From: Salvia splendens
Taxonomy: Eukaryota; Streptophyta; Magnoliopsida; Lamiales; Lamiaceae
Length of the DNA: 64,000 bases
Assembly: GCF_004379255.2 (NCBI RefSeq)
Contig: NC_056052.1
Location: 13,920,589-13,984,588, forward strand
Direction of reading: 5' to 3'
Shown here: piece after piece, positions 61,790 to 64,000 of the stretch
Layout: each line of letters starts with the position of its first letter
Numbering within the stretch: position 1 is the stretch's first letter
Position numbers and translations under genes: made by a program
Notes under the pieces: generated by a model
What the model saw: the letters and a program-made list of their open reading frames with translations, nothing else
The model's database searches: none
Told to the model about the DNA's origin: nothing

Positions 61790-64000
61790 AACTTGTCTAC
61801 TGCTTAACTCCAATCCCATTTTCGCAAGGTAGTCGGCCGCCTTATTTCCTTCTCGGTGAATGAAGGTGGTACGGAGTGTTAGGTGAGGCTTGTGGTAGGG
61901 CTATGTGCACCATGGCCTGGCGGATGTGTGCATGCCCCCAGCCTTTTCCTTCCACTAATTTGATTGCTTGCTCGGCATCCGCTTCGAGCCAAATTGGTTT
62001 CACGAATTCCTTAGCCATTATCAAGCCATGGTGCATGGCTAGTAACTCGGCCTCAAGAGCTGAATGTGCGGTTAGCGGTAACGCAAAGGCTACAAGTAAC
62101 CTACCCGAATGGTCCCGTATGAGGCCTCCCCCCCGGCTTTTCCGTTTGATTCGTTAAAAGAACCATCCGTGTTGAGCTTCAGCCATGGTTGATCCGGGGG
62201 GTTCCATTTGATCATCATAGCTAGTGGCTGCGGCCTTCTTGGTGCGGCATGACTCGGGATGTTTACTCCAAGCCTAACTTCTTTCCAATGCTTCAGCTTG
62301 AGGCTGCCGTTGGACATGCTATTTCGAATGAATGTGAGGGTCTGCCATACCACGTTGTTTGCCTTGAACTGGACTTCTTGGTGTCTGCTTCTATTCCTTT
62401 CTACCCAGATAAACCAAAAGATGAGGTATGGCAAGAGTCGGCTGAGATGTTTCCTACCTGATTACTGTGATCTAACAGCCCATACTTCGAGCCTAGTTGG
62501 TATGGTGTCGTTGATCCGAAGTGGGGGGGAAGATTCTTCGAACCACCCGTCAAATTCCCTCCACTCCTTAATAGCACCGGCTCCTTGAATGAAAAGGTGT
62601 TGTAGGGACTCGGTATTTGGCCTGTAGGGGCAGCATTGACACTTGGATCCAAGCTCAATCTTCCGCCATTGGAGCTTTGAGTCGACTGGAATTCGATTAG
62701 ATAGGAGCCTCCAAATAAAAATGGCAATGGTTGTAGTTAGGCTTGCCTTCCATATATCTTCAAGTCCTTGGCGTCCGGATTGTTTCCCATGTCGAGGCTA
62801 GCGAGAAGTCACCGCACCGGGATAGGGTCCATCTCGGTATGTCCGGTTCCCCGGAGAAAATCGGTGTATTGAGGATATCAGTGACGATCTGTTGCAGAGG
62901 CCAGCCTGGTCATGGAGAAACTATAATATTGATTCGTCCCAAGCACCTTCTTTGATAAACTCTGAAACGGTCGTTACGGAGCTACCCCTCTCATCGATGC
63001 AAAGCTCCCTGAGCGGTGTGTTGCCAATCCAAATATCATCCCAGAAGAAGATCTTTTCTAAACCGACTATCCATCGAATGTGCGGGTGGGCATGGACCCA
63101 GGCTCTGGCCAGCCTCTTCCAGGTTGGCCTATTTCTTCCCGAGGTTCTCATGTTGAGAGGCGAGGATTTGGAACAATATTTACTCATCATGTATCGTGCC
63201 CATAGGGAATCATGTTCAATGAATCGCCACCACAATTTAATGTTGAAGGCTCGCAAAACCTCCTTAAACTTGCGAATTCCAAGCCCTCCTTCGTTGGTTG
63301 GGAGACACATTTGGTCCCAGCTAATCCAATGGGTTCTTTTCCTTTCATTTGTCGAGCCCCAAAAGAACCGCGCCAATTGTTGGTCAAGGAGTTTAAGGGA
63401 GCCGGCTGTTGGCTCAATAGCTTGAAAAATGTGAATGGGAATCGCCTCAAGGGTACTCTTAATTAGAGTTAGCCTCCCTCCAAAAGATAGGTGTTTATGC
63501 GCCCATCCGGATATCTTCCTAGCAATATTCTCTAGGATAAACATGAACATATCCGTGCGCTTAATTCCTCGGTTTATGGGAACTCCCAGGTAGAGGAAGG
63601 GGAATGTCCCCCGAGAAAAGCCACCTTCAGATTGGATTGCTTGTTCCCATTGTTCATGTACTTCGGCGATGTAGAAGTTGCTTTTGGCGAGGTTGATCTG
63701 TTGCCCGGAGACTTCCTCATACCCATTAAGACAGGCTCTAAGTAGGCGCAGGGGGGTCTCGGCCGCTTGTGTAAAGATAATGATATCATCGGCGTATGCT
63801 AAGTGGCTGATTTCCATGCACCGCCTAGAAGCTTTGAATGTCATCTCCCTCCGGCCTAGTATGAGCTTCTCAAGGGCCATCGACAAATAATCCGCCGCCA
63901 TCACGAACAAGGCAGGTGAGATGGGATCACCTTGCCTTAGACCTCAGGTTGATTTGAAGAAACCAGCGGGGGCACCATTAATAAGAACTGAAAACCAACA
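61790..64000 (-). pseudogene. LINE-N ORF2, C-terminal two thirds
   Basis: RT from GLRQGDPISPALF and AYADDIIIF, zf-RVT-like region and RNase H (NTDGSFNESNGKAGGEASYG, LEADAEQAI). Defects: TGA at about 63943-63945 (FKST.GLRQGDP), frame changes near 62921, 62430 to 62400 and 62100, and the tandem repeat near the end. D/J-like in the RNase H and 3' UTR. Confidence 0.85.

Larger units (their letters stand above)
61367..64000 (-). mobile_element. LINE-N, runs off right edge
   Basis: Minus strand. The 3' tail is mixed: A-run followed by TAA repeats (plus strand ATTATTATT at 61351-61366). Conserved 3' end, 3' UTR with hairpin, then ORF2 from about 61790 to the window end. Endonuclease and ORF1 lie outside. 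Confidence 0.88.

Overview
The window is a pure transposable-element cluster from a plant nuclear genome, almost certainly a flowering plant. I see no host protein-coding gene. Most of it is L1-type LINEs of the plant kind: ORF1 with a DUF4283-like core and a CX2CX4HX4C knuckle; ORF2 with an APE-type endonuclease, a reverse transcriptase with a YADD box, a zf-RVT-like Cys cluster and a C-terminal RNase H. Two Ty3/gypsy elements and three tRNA-derived SINE insertions complete it. The species cannot be named from the sequence. Letter names for elements (A, NA, B, D, D', E to N, P, H) are mine.

Left part, all minus strand. A decayed ORF1 of LINE-A (1-506 and 2923-3761) is split by NA, a 2.4-kb LINE-like element that has an ORF1, a 3' UTR and an A-tail but no ORF2 (507-2922, 8-bp target duplication). 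LINE-B (3762-8998) is 5'-truncated and lacks the end of ORF2. It abuts a reverse-transcriptase piece of LINE-D (9010-9283). Gypsy P (9284-15905) sits inside LINE-D and carries a SINE in pol; its two LTRs differ at 3 sites over about 475 bp, and a stub of a second pol end lies beyond the right LTR, so it is part of a tandem. LINE-D resumes with the first part of ORF2 and an intact ORF1 (15906-20255).

Middle part, a nest on the plus strand. Gypsy H (20256-20394 and 42502-47113) was split by LINE-E, whose 14-bp target duplication halves now lie 22 kb apart. LINE-E was itself hit by D' (21621-24675), by the nearly complete LINE-F (25798-33336, 17-bp duplication) and by LINE-G on the minus strand (33438-37965, 17-bp duplication). 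Right of LINE-E, gypsy H carries a second SINE family in pol and the short LINE-I in its LTR.

Right part. Gypsy H lies in LINE-J (47114-51095 and 60304-60547). J's 3' UTR was hit by LINE-K (51096-60288, 15-bp duplication), whose ORF1 carries LINE-L, LINE-M and a SINE. A roughly 0.8-kb AT-rich stretch with no gene follows, and then LINE-N (minus) runs off the right edge.

Functionally, ORF1 supplies an RNA-binding chaperone, and ORF2 nicks DNA and reverse-transcribes the RNA from its 3' end. No LINE here is fully intact: D has an intact ORF1, F and G have open ORF2s, and NA and the SINEs would depend on such proteins in trans. The best candidate for something undescribed is the pairing of NA with a 3' UTR hairpin closed by AGAGTA/TACTCT (or GAGTA/TACTC). 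That hairpin recurs in eleven of the LINE-type elements, NA included.
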